Origin: Nocardia bhagyanarayanae
GTDB taxonomy: Bacteria > Actinomycetota > Actinomycetes > Mycobacteriales > Mycobacteriaceae
Length of the DNA: 64,000 nt
Direction: 5' to 3'
Assembly: GCF_006716565.1 (NCBI RefSeq)
Contig: NZ_VFPG01000002.1
Location: forward strand, 434,001 to 498,000
Shown here: in pieces, positions 25,292 to 34,377 of the stretch
How positions within the stretch are numbered: position 1 is the first letter of the stretch
Layout: the number at the start of each line of letters is the position of its first letter
Made by a program: the position numbers and the translations under genes
The notes under the pieces: generated by a model
Told to the model about the DNA's origin: nothing
Database searches by the model: none
What the model saw: the letters and a program-made list of their open reading frames with translations, nothing else

Positions 25292-27268
25292 TCAGAACCG
25301 CCCGCCCCGGCTGACGCGCCGCGACCCGCTGGAACCGCCGAACGAGCCGGGCCGGTACCCGCCGCCGGTGCGATACCCGCCCGCCGCGCCGCGCAGCAAG
25401 CCCTCCAACAGGATGCCGCCGAGCACCGCGCCCGCCTGCGCCCCACCCGAAGGCGGCCTGCTCGCCTCCCACGCCCGCACGCTGGCCTGCGCCTCTTGCA
25501 GCGCGCGGCCCGCCAGATCGGCCGCGGCCTGCGCGTGCCGCAGCGCCTGCCCCGGGTCGGTGCCGCCGAGCCGTTGCGCCGCATCGAGATTCCGCTGCGC
25601 CTCGGAGAGCCGGGTGCGGGCGTTCGCGTCGATGCCGCCGCGCCGGGTGGTGAGGTAGTCGGACGCCGCGGCCACCCGGGCGCGAGCGTCGGTGAGCGCC
25701 TGATCGAGGCGGCGGCGCAGGTCCTCGGCGGCGAGTTTGCGGTCGGTGGCGGCGGCGATGGCGCGATCCAGATCGCCGTCGGCGGCCACCGCGTCGTGGA
25801 AGGCGTTCAGCGGGTCGGCGTCGGCCGCGGCGGACGCCTTGTCCAGGGCTTGGCGCGCCGAAACGGTCGCGGCTTCCAGCTCGGCGCCGCCGAACGCGAC
25901 GAGTTCGGTGGCGGCGTCGATGTCCTTGCGCAGTTCGTCCAGCGCGGCGGGCAGGCCGTCGCGGGCCTGCTGGATCGTGGTCGCCGCGTTGTCGACCGCG
26001 TCCAGCAGTGTGCGCGCCTGGCCGATGGCCCCCTCGGCGGCCCGGATCGCGCCGACGGCCGCGCCCTGTTCGCCGACCGGCCGCGTCAGCGCGGCGCGTC
26101 CGGCATCGACGTTCTGTTCGGCGAAGGCGATGCGTTCGCGCGCCATCGCCGTGTTGTCCCGGATCGGGGCGAGCACGCTGGCCGGATGCGCGGCGGTCAG
26201 CCGGGTCAGCTCGGCTTCCGAGGCGGGCACCCGGCCGGTGAGGTCGACCAGATCCCTGGTCAGCGCGTCCAATCGGGCGGGCGCGTCGATCAGCAGGTCG
26301 CGCATCGCGTCGAATTCGGCGACCCGCCCGTCGAGTTCGCGATCCGCGCGGCCGACGATGCCGATCAGTTCGATCAGCAGGCGGCGCTGGTCCTCGGCGG
26401 TCTCCGGAATGTCGTCGTCGAGCCGCTGGCGGATGGCGAAAGCCTTGGCGGCGGCGGTTTTCGCGTTGTCCAGCGCGGTGGTGAACGGCGTAGCCGCGGT
26501 CGCGCCGAACTCGCCGACGGCCAATTCCAGTTCCTCGGCGCTGGTGCGCACGGCGTTGTCGAGCTCGACGAGCACCTCGCGCGACCGCTCGTGCAGCGCC
26601 TCCAGCGGGAGCGCGGCGAGGGCGGCGCTGTCGTCGGGGTCCACCTTGCGCGCCGCCTCCAGCTCGGCGCGGCTCCGATCGCGGCGGCGCTTGCGCGTGT
26701 AGAGCAGAAGCGCGCCTAGCGCCGCGGCGACGACGAGGGCCGGGATCAGCAGCGTGCGGAGGCTCACCCCGCCCGCGCTCATCGCCGAGTTCAGTCCGTC
26801 GGCGGTCCTGACGCCCGCGGCGGCCCAGTCGCCGTCGCGCAGCGCGGGCTCGACCTCGTTGGTCAGCAGCTGGTCCAGCTCGCCGTCGCTGACGCCCGCG
26901 GGAAGGTCGCCGTAGAACCAGTAGTCGCGCGATCCGGTGGCGACCGCGAGCAGCAGGTCGCGGGTGCCGAAACCGGAAGCGGCGGCGGTGCGTTCGGCCC
27001 ACGCCTCGGCGCCGAGCCCGTCGAAATCGCGCACGTAGCCGATCCACAGGCGGACCCGCCGGTCGTCGTAGAGACGGTCCACGGCGGCTTGGACGCGGTC
27101 CATTTGGCCGTCGTCCAACACGCCCGCGCTGTCCTCGACATAGGTGTCCATCCGGCTCGGCGGTTCCGCCGTGCCGGTCGGCGCACCGATCAGCGCCGTG
27201 GCCAGCAGCAGAAGACCGACCACCACCCGGGTGGACCAGCGGACGCGACGTTTCGGCTGCGACGGCAT
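25292..27268 (-). CDS. TPM-domain (YgcG family) secreted/membrane protein, Rv2345-like
   Basis: 658 residues. A signal peptide or anchor at 10-35 (VVVGLLLLATALIGAPTG) is followed by a TPM domain (about 38-160: YVEDSAGVLDDGQMDRVQ, VRLWIGYVRDF). One TM follows near 170-190, then ~400 residues of alpha-helical, coiled-coil-like sequence rich in Ala, Asp and Arg. The C-terminus is Gly/Ser/Arg-rich (GGSSGSRRVSRGGRF). Mycobacterial Rv2345 near dgt-dnaG has this architecture. Function unknown; TPM domains are linked to membrane-protein quality control. It starts 50 bp from the divergent MBL gene. Confidence 0.85.
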   Translation of the reverse strand: MPSQPKRRVRWSTRVVVGLLLLATALIGAPTGTAEPPSRMDTYVEDSAGVLDDGQMDRVQAAVDRLYDDRRVRLWIGYVRDFDGLGAEAWAERTAAASGFGTRDLLLAVATGSRDYWFYGDLPAGVSDGELDQLLTNEVEPALRDGDWAAAGVRTADGLNSAMSAGGVSLRTLLIPALVVAAALGALLLYTRKRRRDRSRAELEAARKVDPDDSAALAALPLEALHERSREVLVELDNAVRTSAEELELAVGEFGATAATPFTTALDNAKTAAAKAFAIRQRLDDDIPETAEDQRRLLIELIGIVGRADRELDGRVAEFDAMRDLLIDAPARLDALTRDLVDLTGRVPASEAELTRLTAAHPASVLAPIRDNTAMARERIAFAEQNVDAGRAALTRPVGEQGAAVGAIRAAEGAIGQARTLLDAVDNAATTIQQARDGLPAALDELRKDIDAATELVAFGGAELEAATVSARQALDKASAAADADPLNAFHDAVAADGDLDRAIAAATDRKLAAEDLRRRLDQALTDARARVAAASDYLTTRRGGIDANARTRLSEAQRNLDAAQRLGGTDPGQALRHAQAAADLAGRALQEAQASVRAWEASRPPSGGAQAGAVLGGILLEGLLRGAAGGYRTGGGYRPGSFGGSSGSRRVSRGGRF

Positions 27269-27269
27269 T

Positions 27270-27317
27270 CCACGAATCTATCCCCGGTTCCCGGCGAATC
27301 AGTGGATAGCATCGTGG
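27270..27317. promoter_or_regulatory. Mirrored divergent leaderless promoters
   Basis: GGATAGNNTCGTGG occurs on the plus strand at 27304-27317 and on the minus strand at 27283-27270. Each contains a -10-like TAGNNT about 7 bp before its start codon (GTG 27319 plus; ATG 27268 minus). Both genes therefore look leaderless and share promoter sequence. Confidence 0.55.
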
Positions 27318-27318
27318 C

Positions 27319-27996
27319 GTGATCACGATCGACCGCCCCTACACCGGCCACGTGTCCGCGGGCTCGAACCCGCAGCAGCGCGACCTCGACGGCGCGCGAA
27401 TCATCAAGATGTCCGTCGGTGGCATGGACAACAACGTCTACCTCGTGCAGTGCGCGGCCACCGGCGCCGCGCTGCTCATCGACGCCGCCAACGAACCCGA
27501 CCGCATTCTCGAGCTCATCGCCCAGGAAGCGCCCGGCAAGGTCCGGCTGATCGTCACCACCCACCAGCATCCCGACCACTGGTGGGCGCTGAAGGAAGTC
27601 GCCGCCGAACTCGACGTCCCCACCGCGGCGCACCGCCTCGACGCCGACCCGCTGCCCGTCACCCCCGACCGGCTCCTCGACGACGGCGACACCGTCGAGA
27701 TCGGCGACCTCACCCTCACCGTCATCCACCTCAGCGGCCACACCCCCGGCTCGGTCGCCCTGGCCCTCCCCGAGGAACCCGGCCGCATCCACCTGTTCAC
27801 CGGCGACAGCCTCTTCCCCGGCGGCGTCGGCAAAACCCACAGCCCCGAGGACTTCACCTCCCTCTACACCGACGTCACCACCAAACTCTTCGACCGCTAC
27901 GACGACGACACCGTCGTCTACCCGGGCCACGGCGACGACACCACCCTCGGCACCGAACGCCCGCATCTGGACGAGTGGCGCGCGCGCGGCTGGTGA
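27319..27996 (+). CDS. Metallo-beta-lactamase-fold hydrolase (glyoxalase II-like)
   Basis: 225 residues, GTG start, probably leaderless. The binuclear metal motif is TTHQHPDHWWAL (HxHxDH, near residue 75), then HLSGHTPGS near 137, FTGDSLF near 158 and YPGHGDDT near 198. This is the glyoxalase II-like branch acting on thioesters or related small molecules. The stop codon is 10 bp before the KstR box of the next gene. Confidence 0.88.
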   Translation: MITIDRPYTGHVSAGSNPQQRDLDGARIIKMSVGGMDNNVYLVQCAATGAALLIDAANEPDRILELIAQEAPGKVRLIVTTHQHPDHWWALKEVAAELDVPTAAHRLDADPLPVTPDRLLDDGDTVEIGDLTLTVIHLSGHTPGSVALALPEEPGRIHLFTGDSLFPGGVGKTHSPEDFTSLYTDVTTKLFDRYDDDTVVYPGHGDDTTLGTERPHLDEWRARGW

Positions 27997-28005
27997 CACG
28001 CGATG

Positions 28006-28019
28006 TAGAACGTGTTCTA
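28006..28019. promoter_or_regulatory. KstR box overlapping a leaderless promoter
   Basis: TAGAACGTGTTCTA fits the KstR consensus TNNAACNNGTTNNA exactly, with symmetric arms outside the two central bases. It ends 8 bp before the GTG start of the serine hydrolase, so it overlaps the -10 region (TTCTAAT) of an apparently leaderless transcript. KstR represses cholesterol-catabolic genes until a steroid-CoA ligand appears. Confidence 0.82.
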
Positions 28020-28027
28020 ATTTTTGC

Positions 28028-29173
28028 GTGACGGATTCTGTTGCCGGTACCTGCGATCCCGCGTTCCGGGAGGTGCGGGAGGTATTCGCGGCCAGCTTCG
28101 CCGACGGGCAGAATCGTGGGGCCGCGGTGGCGGTGTTCGCCGGCGGACGCCCGGTGGTGGATTTGTGGGGCGGCGTCGCGGACGAGCGCAGCGGGCGGCC
28201 GTGGTCGGCCGATACGCCGTGCGTCGCGTTCTCCTGCACCAAGGCGGTCACCGCAACCGCCGCGCTGCTGGTCATGGAGCGCGCGGGGACCGGGCCCGAA
28301 GAGCCGGTGCGGCGCTGGTGGCCGGAGTTCGCCGCGCACGGTAAACACGCGATCACCGTCGAGGATCTGCTGACCCATCGCGCGGGCCTGCCCGTCTTCG
28401 AGCGGCCGCTGACCAAGTTCGACGCGGCCGATCCCGCCGCCATGGCGGCCGAACTCGCGGGGCAGGCCCCGGTGTGGGAGCCCGGCGCCAAGCACGGCTA
28501 TCACGCGCTCACCTTCGGATGGCTGGTCGGCGAGCTGGTGCGCAGACGCAGCGGCCGGACCGTCCCGGAGTTCGTCAGGGAGCATTTCGGCGCGGAACTC
28601 TGGGCGGGCCCGGACGAGATCTCGCGCGCCGCTCGCCTCGGCTTTCCACCCGCGGCCCAAATGGAATGGCGGACGGAGGATCTGTCCGAGAATCCCGCGG
28701 TACGACGACTGGCCGAGGCGTATCGCGATCCCGAGTCGCTGCTGATGCGCGGGTCGACGAATCCCACCGGCTCCTACAACGATCCGACCGTGCTAGCGGG
28801 CGGCTGGCCGGGCTCCGGCATGGTCACCACACCGCGCGCGCTGGCCCGGTTCTACCGCGACCTGATCCGCGGCGACCTGCTGCGCCCCGAGACGCTGCGC
28901 GACGCCGTGCGCGAACGAGTGCGCGGCGCGGACGAAATCCTCGCCCTGGACAGCGCTTTCGCGCTCGGCTACATGCGCCCGTCGCCGAACTTCCGGCTTC
29001 CGAAGAGCGCGCGCGCGACCGCCTTCGGTCATCCGGGAGCGGGCGGCTCGGTCGGCCTCGGCGACCTGGAACACGATCTCGCGCTGGCCTTCATCCCCAA
29101 CCTGCGCCGCGAAGGACTGGCGGGCGACCGCCGCGCCTACGACCTGGTAGCGGCGGCCTACGCGGCGCTCTAG
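28028..29173 (+). CDS. Beta-lactamase-family serine hydrolase (esterase, LipE/EstB type)
   Basis: 381 residues, GTG start. SxxK nucleophile in FSCTKAV (about residue 75), Tyr motif YHALTFGWL (about residue 158) and HPGAGGSVGLGD near residue 337 in place of the KTG box. No signal peptide is visible, so it is likely cytoplasmic. Such proteins are esterases rather than antibiotic lactamases. The KstR box directly upstream ties it to steroid use, perhaps releasing steroid esters or acting on side-chain lactones; the substrate is inferred. Confidence 0.88.
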   Translation: MTDSVAGTCDPAFREVREVFAASFADGQNRGAAVAVFAGGRPVVDLWGGVADERSGRPWSADTPCVAFSCTKAVTATAALLVMERAGTGPEEPVRRWWPEFAAHGKHAITVEDLLTHRAGLPVFERPLTKFDAADPAAMAAELAGQAPVWEPGAKHGYHALTFGWLVGELVRRRSGRTVPEFVREHFGAELWAGPDEISRAARLGFPPAAQMEWRTEDLSENPAVRRLAEAYRDPESLLMRGSTNPTGSYNDPTVLAGGWPGSGMVTTPRALARFYRDLIRGDLLRPETLRDAVRERVRGADEILALDSAFALGYMRPSPNFRLPKSARATAFGHPGAGGSVGLGDLEHDLALAFIPNLRREGLAGDRRAYDLVAAAYAAL

Positions 29174-29233
29174 TTCGACCGGGCGGATGATCATCCGCGA
29201 GCTTGGAACGCGACAACCAGGGGATCTTGCCCG

Positions 29234-30193
29234 CTACCTGACGCCGACCTGAATACGCACGGCCCCTTCGGGTTCGGTGGCCGCCAGCGCCTGGCTGATC
29301 AGCGCGCCGAGGTCGATCTGCAGCGCGCTGTGCGCCGCCGCGTCGGCGAGGGGTTGGAGCATCGGCGCGAGCGGCCTCACCTCCGGACCCACCGTGGCGA
29401 TCCATTCGGTGAGCCGAGTCTGGAATGGCACCAGCCCGTTTCCCTCCAGGTACATCGCGGGCGTGTCGCCGGTCCGCGCCAGGCGGCCCACCGCTTCGGC
29501 GATCTGATCGACTCGTTGACCGAACTCGACGAAGGTCGGTGCGGCCGCGCCGAAGGACGGGCCGGTCCAGTCCATGTCCGGCGCGATGGATTGCAGATCC
29601 GACATGATGGTCCCGATCCGCGGTGACCGGCTCATGATGGCCGCGGCCAGCAGGTCGGTGGATCTGGCGAGGCCGGGCGTCACCGATTCGGTGCCCTCCA
29701 TCGCGATGCCGAGGGTGTCGATGAACTCGCCGATCGCGTTCGGGTCGAGCTGGTTCATCACCTGGGTGACCAGGCGCGCGACCTCCGGTGTCGAGAGTGG
29801 CGCGCGCACTCGAAGGCCTTCCAGCACTTCGCCTTCGGCCAGGTAGGGCCCATCGTCGGTGTTCGGGGTGAATTCCACGTACGGCTCGCCGAGCGCCGAC
29901 AGTCCTTCGATGACGACGGTGCTGTTCACCGGCAACCGGTAGCGCCGGTCGAGACCGAAGTCGGCCTCCACCCGCCCGCGCCCGCGCCGCAGCGCGGTGA
30001 CCTCACCGACCTTCACGCCGCGCAACAGGATCGGCGAACCTACTTCGAGCCCACCGGAATTGGTCAGCACCAGGGTTGCCCGCAGGTCATCGCGCAGCGG
30101 CTCCACCCGCACGACGCCGAAGGTGAGATACGCGATACCGAGCACCGTGATGACGGCGATCCCGCCCAGCGACATCAGCGAACCGACCTTCAT
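29234..30193 (-). CDS. mceF: Mce family protein, sixth mce gene (MceF)
   Basis: 319 residues: an N-terminal TM (about 8-28), an MlaD domain (about 38-115 with LRGVKVGEVTALR and STVVIEGLSALGEPYVEF), then a long helical domain. It is the last of eight genes in a yrbE-mce transporter operon and is shorter than many MceF proteins, which carry longer C-termini. It overlaps mceE by ATGA. Six Mce subunits assemble a tunnel for hydrophobic substrates across the envelope. Confidence 0.9.
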   Translation of the reverse strand: MKVGSLMSLGGIAVITVLGIAYLTFGVVRVEPLRDDLRATLVLTNSGGLEVGSPILLRGVKVGEVTALRRGRGRVEADFGLDRRYRLPVNSTVVIEGLSALGEPYVEFTPNTDDGPYLAEGEVLEGLRVRAPLSTPEVARLVTQVMNQLDPNAIGEFIDTLGIAMEGTESVTPGLARSTDLLAAAIMSRSPRIGTIMSDLQSIAPDMDWTGPSFGAAAPTFVEFGQRVDQIAEAVGRLARTGDTPAMYLEGNGLVPFQTRLTEWIATVGPEVRPLAPMLQPLADAAAHSALQIDLGALISQALAATEPEGAVRIQVGVR

Positions 30194-31245
30194 CGCACCG
30201 CTCCGATCATGCGCATCGCCCGGACGATCTGCTCGACCTGGTCGTCGGCGGAAACTTCACCGGAATTCACCGTCGCGCCAACGATGTTCACCTTCGGCCC
30301 GCGTTCGACGAACGGGATGATCCGATCGCGGATCAGCGCCACGAGGGCATTCAGATTCGACGGCGCGCCGAGATCGAGCGGCCGCGACGTGAGCGCCAAC
30401 GGAACGAACGCGCGGGCCGCGGCATCGCCGGCCTGCGCCAGCGGGGCCAGCCACACCAGGGAGTGCGCGACACTGCCGAGCGCGCCCAATACACCGACGA
30501 CATCGACGATGGACGCAACCGAGGCTGAAACCTGTTCGACAGCGGGCTCGGTCAGCAGTTCGGCGACCTGCGGACCCATCTGGTTCACCACGGCGGAATC
30601 GGCGGTCAGCGCGTCGAGGAAGATGTCGACCTCCCGCAGGTGCTCGGCGAGATCGATCGCATTGGCGCCCACCGTTTCCGAGATCCGTGCCGTCTCGGCG
30701 GGATCGGCGGGCAGCACGGTGTTCAGCCGGTCGACGATCTCCTGGAACTGGCTGATCGCCCCACCCTGCGCGAACGTCGCGATGCCCGCCATGGTGTCCT
30801 CGATCTGGGTGGCCGGGACCGTCTGCGCGCGCGGGATGGTTCCGCCCGCGGCGAGGATCGAACCGAAGCCGCCGGGCGGGGTGGCCAGCGCGATATGGAT
30901 GTCGCCGAGCACCGTGTTCTGCCGCAGCTGGGCGAGGGTGCCGGCCGGAATTCGCACCGACTTATCGATCTCCGCCTCCACGACGACATAACCGCCGCTG
31001 CCGTTCGTCGCGGCCGGATCGACCACGGTCACCCCGGTGACATTGCCGACCTGAGCCCCGTTGGCCATGACCTTCGCCCGCGCGGGCAGGTTCAGCGCGT
31101 TGGCGAACTCGATGCGGATCGGATACGTCGGCCCCGACACCGAGGCCCCCGGCACCGGGACCGAGGCCGGATCGAACGCGCAGCCGCCGAGCAGCGTGGC
31201 CGCGAGCAGCGCGGCGAGCAAGCCGCGGTGAATCCTCCGAGCCAT
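30190..31245 (-). CDS. mceE: Mce lipoprotein (MceE/LprK type)
   Basis: 351 residues. Lipobox LLGGC with the lipidated Cys at residue 22 after a short signal peptide, then the MlaD domain (about 38-118: ANGAQVGNVTGVTVVD, TVLGDIHIAL). Position five and a lipobox are the hallmarks of MceE. The start codon overlaps the mceD stop by one base (TGATG). It overlaps mceF by ATGA. Confidence 0.92.
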   Translation of the reverse strand: MARRIHRGLLAALLAATLLGGCAFDPASVPVPGASVSGPTYPIRIEFANALNLPARAKVMANGAQVGNVTGVTVVDPAATNGSGGYVVVEAEIDKSVRIPAGTLAQLRQNTVLGDIHIALATPPGGFGSILAAGGTIPRAQTVPATQIEDTMAGIATFAQGGAISQFQEIVDRLNTVLPADPAETARISETVGANAIDLAEHLREVDIFLDALTADSAVVNQMGPQVAELLTEPAVEQVSASVASIVDVVGVLGALGSVAHSLVWLAPLAQAGDAAARAFVPLALTSRPLDLGAPSNLNALVALIRDRIIPFVERGPKVNIVGATVNSGEVSADDQVEQIVRAMRMIGAVR

Positions 31246-32333
31246 CAGCGCGCTCCCGCCATACCCAGGACCCAGTGCACCAGGTCGACCTGCGGTTTGC
31301 CCTCGGCCGACGCGCCGCAGCGCCCGGGCGAGATCGCGTTGATCGCCGCACACACCTTTTCCGCATCCTGTTCGGGTAGGGCCACTTTCGGTGGCAGATA
31401 GGCGATGCCGGTCGCTGTCACGGTGCCGACAGCCGCGGTGAGCGCGGGGATCTTGGTGACGATGTCGCGCAGGCTGTCCACGTTGTCGCGCAGCAGCCGC
31501 ACCAACGGCACGGTGGCGTCCAGCACTCGGAAGATCGGATCGCCGAACATGCTCGTGATCTCGTTGAGCATCGGCAGCAACCGCTGGAAGCTGTCGATGA
31601 TCTCGACGGTCCGGCCGAACAGTTCGTCGTTCACCTGGCCGAGCACGTCGGAGAGGCGCAGCAGCATCGACTTGATGTCGCCCCAGCGGGCCGCCACACT
31701 GCCCGACAGCGAGGACAGCGCGTCGATGAGGCCGGCCAGATGGCCGATGGCGGCATCCGGGGAGTTCGACGCGGCGCCCAGCTTGCGGACGATCTCGTTG
31801 AGCTGCGGGCCGGTACCCGCCGTCGCCGCGTTCAGCGCGCCGATGCCGCGCGCCAGCGCGTTCTGTTCGCCGCCTTCGGGACCCAGCACCTCACCGGACA
31901 ATTCGGCTAGGGCACCGAGCGTTTCCGTCATGCTCTTCGGGGTCAGCGTCTTGGTCAGGCACCGCGCGGAATCCCAACGTGTGGTGGCATTCTCGGTGTT
32001 CACCAGCGCGAGTTCACGATCGGCGACGATGGTGTCGGAAACCGTCGTGGCCGCGGCGCCCGCGAGCAGCGGGTGATCGGCGTCGACGGTGAACTCCACC
32101 CGAACAGAGGTGGGCGACGGCTCGATGGCGGTCACCTCACCGACCGGTAGACCGCGCATGGTGACGTGATTGCCGACGTACAGGCCGATCGTGTCCGGCA
32201 TCAGCGCGCAGTAGGTCTCGGTCCTCTTGAAGGGTTCCGCGGCCACCACATACGCGGCCGCCGCCACCCCTACGATCACCAAAGCTCCCGCGACGGACAT
32301 GAATCCACGCGATCCGAGGACTTTCAGCAGCAT
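31245..32333 (-). CDS. mceD: Mce family protein, fourth mce gene (MceD)
   Basis: 362 residues. N-terminal TM at about 12-32, MlaD domain about 40-118 (YVGNHVTMRGLPVGEVTAIE), then the helical Mce domain. Two extra Cys-containing short motifs (TYCAL, ARCLT) may form a disulphide outside the membrane. One-base overlaps at both ends show tight translational coupling. Confidence 0.9.
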   Translation of the reverse strand: MLLKVLGSRGFMSVAGALVIVGVAAAAYVVAAEPFKRTETYCALMPDTIGLYVGNHVTMRGLPVGEVTAIEPSPTSVRVEFTVDADHPLLAGAAATTVSDTIVADRELALVNTENATTRWDSARCLTKTLTPKSMTETLGALAELSGEVLGPEGGEQNALARGIGALNAATAGTGPQLNEIVRKLGAASNSPDAAIGHLAGLIDALSSLSGSVAARWGDIKSMLLRLSDVLGQVNDELFGRTVEIIDSFQRLLPMLNEITSMFGDPIFRVLDATVPLVRLLRDNVDSLRDIVTKIPALTAAVGTVTATGIAYLPPKVALPEQDAEKVCAAINAISPGRCGASAEGKPQVDLVHWVLGMAGAR

Positions 32334-33370
32334 CAGCAGACCCTCCCGGCCACGGGCACGCAGATCGGTTCGGCCTGCGGCGGCGCCTGCACGGTGGTGT
32401 TCGACTGATCGATCACGACCTCGCCCTCGTGGGGAACGAGCTGCTCGAGGCGCTGGCCGAGCGCGTGCACATCGTCGATCACCGGTTGCAGACGTTCACC
32501 GAGCCGCTCCAGTTCCGGCACCGCCGCGGCCAGCCGCTCGGCCATCGGCCGGAGCGTGCCGCCCCAGGCGGGCTGCAGTGCGCCGAGCCTGCTGATCACC
32601 CGGTCCAGCGCCTCCACCGCCGTGCGCACCTCGGTGCGTTTGTCGGCCAGCAACGTCTCGAGCAGGTCGACCTTGTCCACCAACCGTCCCAGCTCGCCTT
32701 TCGCGGCGCCGACGGCGGTGAGGTATTCGTCCGCGATACCGATGGCTTTCGCGACGTCGGCCCGCTGCTGATCGAGCACGTCGACGAAATGCTCGACGCC
32801 GTCGAGCGTGCGACGCAGGCTGTCCGGGCTCGCCTCGAGCGAGTCCGCCATCGCGGCCAGATTGTCGCGCAGGCCGTCGCCGTCGACACGGCGGATCGGT
32901 TCGACGGCGTCCTGGAAGGCCTGAATCAGGCTGTAGGGCAGGCGGACTCGATCCGAAGGGATGGTGCGGGAGCCGAGCGGGACGTTTCCGGCGGGGAACA
33001 ATGCCACGTAGTGCCCGCCGACGATCGTCAGCATGCGAATGTCCAGCGAGGTCTCCCTGCCGACGAAGACCGACGAGTCGACGGTGAACGTCATCAGCAC
33101 CCGATCCTGTTGCAGCTCCAGCGCTTCGACGCTGCCGACGGAGATGCCCGCGAGCCGCACGTCGTCGCCGGGACGCACCGACTGGGCCTCGGTGAGCTCG
33201 GCCGTGTAGGTGTGCTTGCCGAACGGCACCGCGTACAGCACCGCGACCGCCGCCATGGCCAGCGCGACCAGCAGCACGCCGAGCACGCCGAGGCGCAGGT
33301 CCCGCCTGCGGGTGGCGGCCTCGTCACGGCGCGGCCGGTCCCGATCGGACCAGCGCGCGACGCGCGTCAT
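32333..33370 (-). CDS. mceC: Mce family protein, third mce gene (MceC)
   Basis: 345 residues from the ATG at 33370, which overlaps the mceB stop by ATGA; an ATG at 33379 is also in frame. A charged N-terminus (~30 residues, DRDRPRRDEAATRRRD) precedes the TM at about 35-55. The MlaD domain contains DDVRLAGISVGSVEALELQ. The helical region follows and the protein ends with VPVAGRVC. Confidence 0.9.
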   Translation of the reverse strand: MTRVARWSDRDRPRRDEAATRRRDLRLGVLGVLLVALAMAAVAVLYAVPFGKHTYTAELTEAQSVRPGDDVRLAGISVGSVEALELQQDRVLMTFTVDSSVFVGRETSLDIRMLTIVGGHYVALFPAGNVPLGSRTIPSDRVRLPYSLIQAFQDAVEPIRRVDGDGLRDNLAAMADSLEASPDSLRRTLDGVEHFVDVLDQQRADVAKAIGIADEYLTAVGAAKGELGRLVDKVDLLETLLADKRTEVRTAVEALDRVISRLGALQPAWGGTLRPMAERLAAAVPELERLGERLQPVIDDVHALGQRLEQLVPHEGEVVIDQSNTTVQAPPQAEPICVPVAGRVC

Positions 33371-34377
33371 CCCTTGCATATCGCCACCTTCTGGCCCGCG
33401 ATCAGCACGTCGAGCGCGCCGGGGACGTCGGCCCGGCCGCGGCTGCACGTCAGAGCGGTGCTCGATGCGGTCGCCGGAAGCGCCTCGCGCAGACCGGCCA
33501 GCAGGGCGGGCAGCCTGCCGAGCAGGTCGACGAAGACCCGCGGGTCCGGGAACAGCGTGTGCACGATGGTGTCCAGATCGGGGTTGGCGTCCTCGGTGAG
33601 CCCGAGCGTGGCGAGCAGCGAGTCGACCGGATCGAGGACCGGCGGCGCGGTGACCGCGAAATCGATCAGGCCGGTGATCTTGATTTGCAGCGAGGTGAAG
33701 ACGTCGGCCAGCTTGCCGAGCAGGGTCACCAAATGCGGTGAGCGCCCACCGATCTGGTCCGAGATCTTGGACAAGTTCCTGATCAGCGTCGAGATCACCT
33801 GCTGCCGGTCGGTCGCGTAACTGCTGAGCGTGCCGATGGCGTCGAGCGCGGGACCGATACCGTTGCCGTTGCCCTCGATCACCGCGAGCATGCTCTCGCT
33901 GAACTGGTTCACCGTCTCGGGTGAGAGCGTGGCCAGCACCGGCTTCAGGCCGTTGAACAGGCTGGTCACGTCGAACGAGGGCACCGTGCGGTCGGTGCCG
34001 ATCGTCGATCCCGGTGCGGTGCGGCCTGTCGGCGTGTTCTGCTGTTGCAGATCCACGTATCGCTGGCCGGTGAGGTTCTGGTAGCGGATCGCGAACCTGG
34101 AGTTGTCGTAGACCGGCGAGGCGCGGCGCACGCTGATGCCAACCATGGCCTGATTTCCTTGCAAGGCAATGGTTTCGACCTTGCCGACCTGGACGCCGAA
34201 CATGCGCACGTCGTCACCGGTCTTCAGGCCGTTGGCGTCGGTGAAGACCAGCCGATAGCTGTCGGTGTCGCCGGACACCGGGCGCTGGATCGCGGTGATC
34301 ACCAGCGCGAGCACCGCCGCCATCGCACCCGCGAACAGCGCGAGCCGCAGACCCGCCGCGCGGACCGAGATCATCAC
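33367..34377 (-). CDS. mceB: Mce family protein, second mce gene (MceB)
   Basis: 336 residues. TM at about 7-27; MlaD domain about 38-115 (GDDVRMFGVQVGKVETIAL, RYQNLTGQRYVDL); helical domain after. The C-terminus has a CSRGRADVPG segment. It overlaps mceA by ATGA at its start and mceC by ATGA at its end. Confidence 0.9.
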   Translation of the reverse strand: MMISVRAAGLRLALFAGAMAAVLALVITAIQRPVSGDTDSYRLVFTDANGLKTGDDVRMFGVQVGKVETIALQGNQAMVGISVRRASPVYDNSRFAIRYQNLTGQRYVDLQQQNTPTGRTAPGSTIGTDRTVPSFDVTSLFNGLKPVLATLSPETVNQFSESMLAVIEGNGNGIGPALDAIGTLSSYATDRQQVISTLIRNLSKISDQIGGRSPHLVTLLGKLADVFTSLQIKITGLIDFAVTAPPVLDPVDSLLATLGLTEDANPDLDTIVHTLFPDPRVFVDLLGRLPALLAGLREALPATASSTALTCSRGRADVPGALDVLIAGQKVAICKG

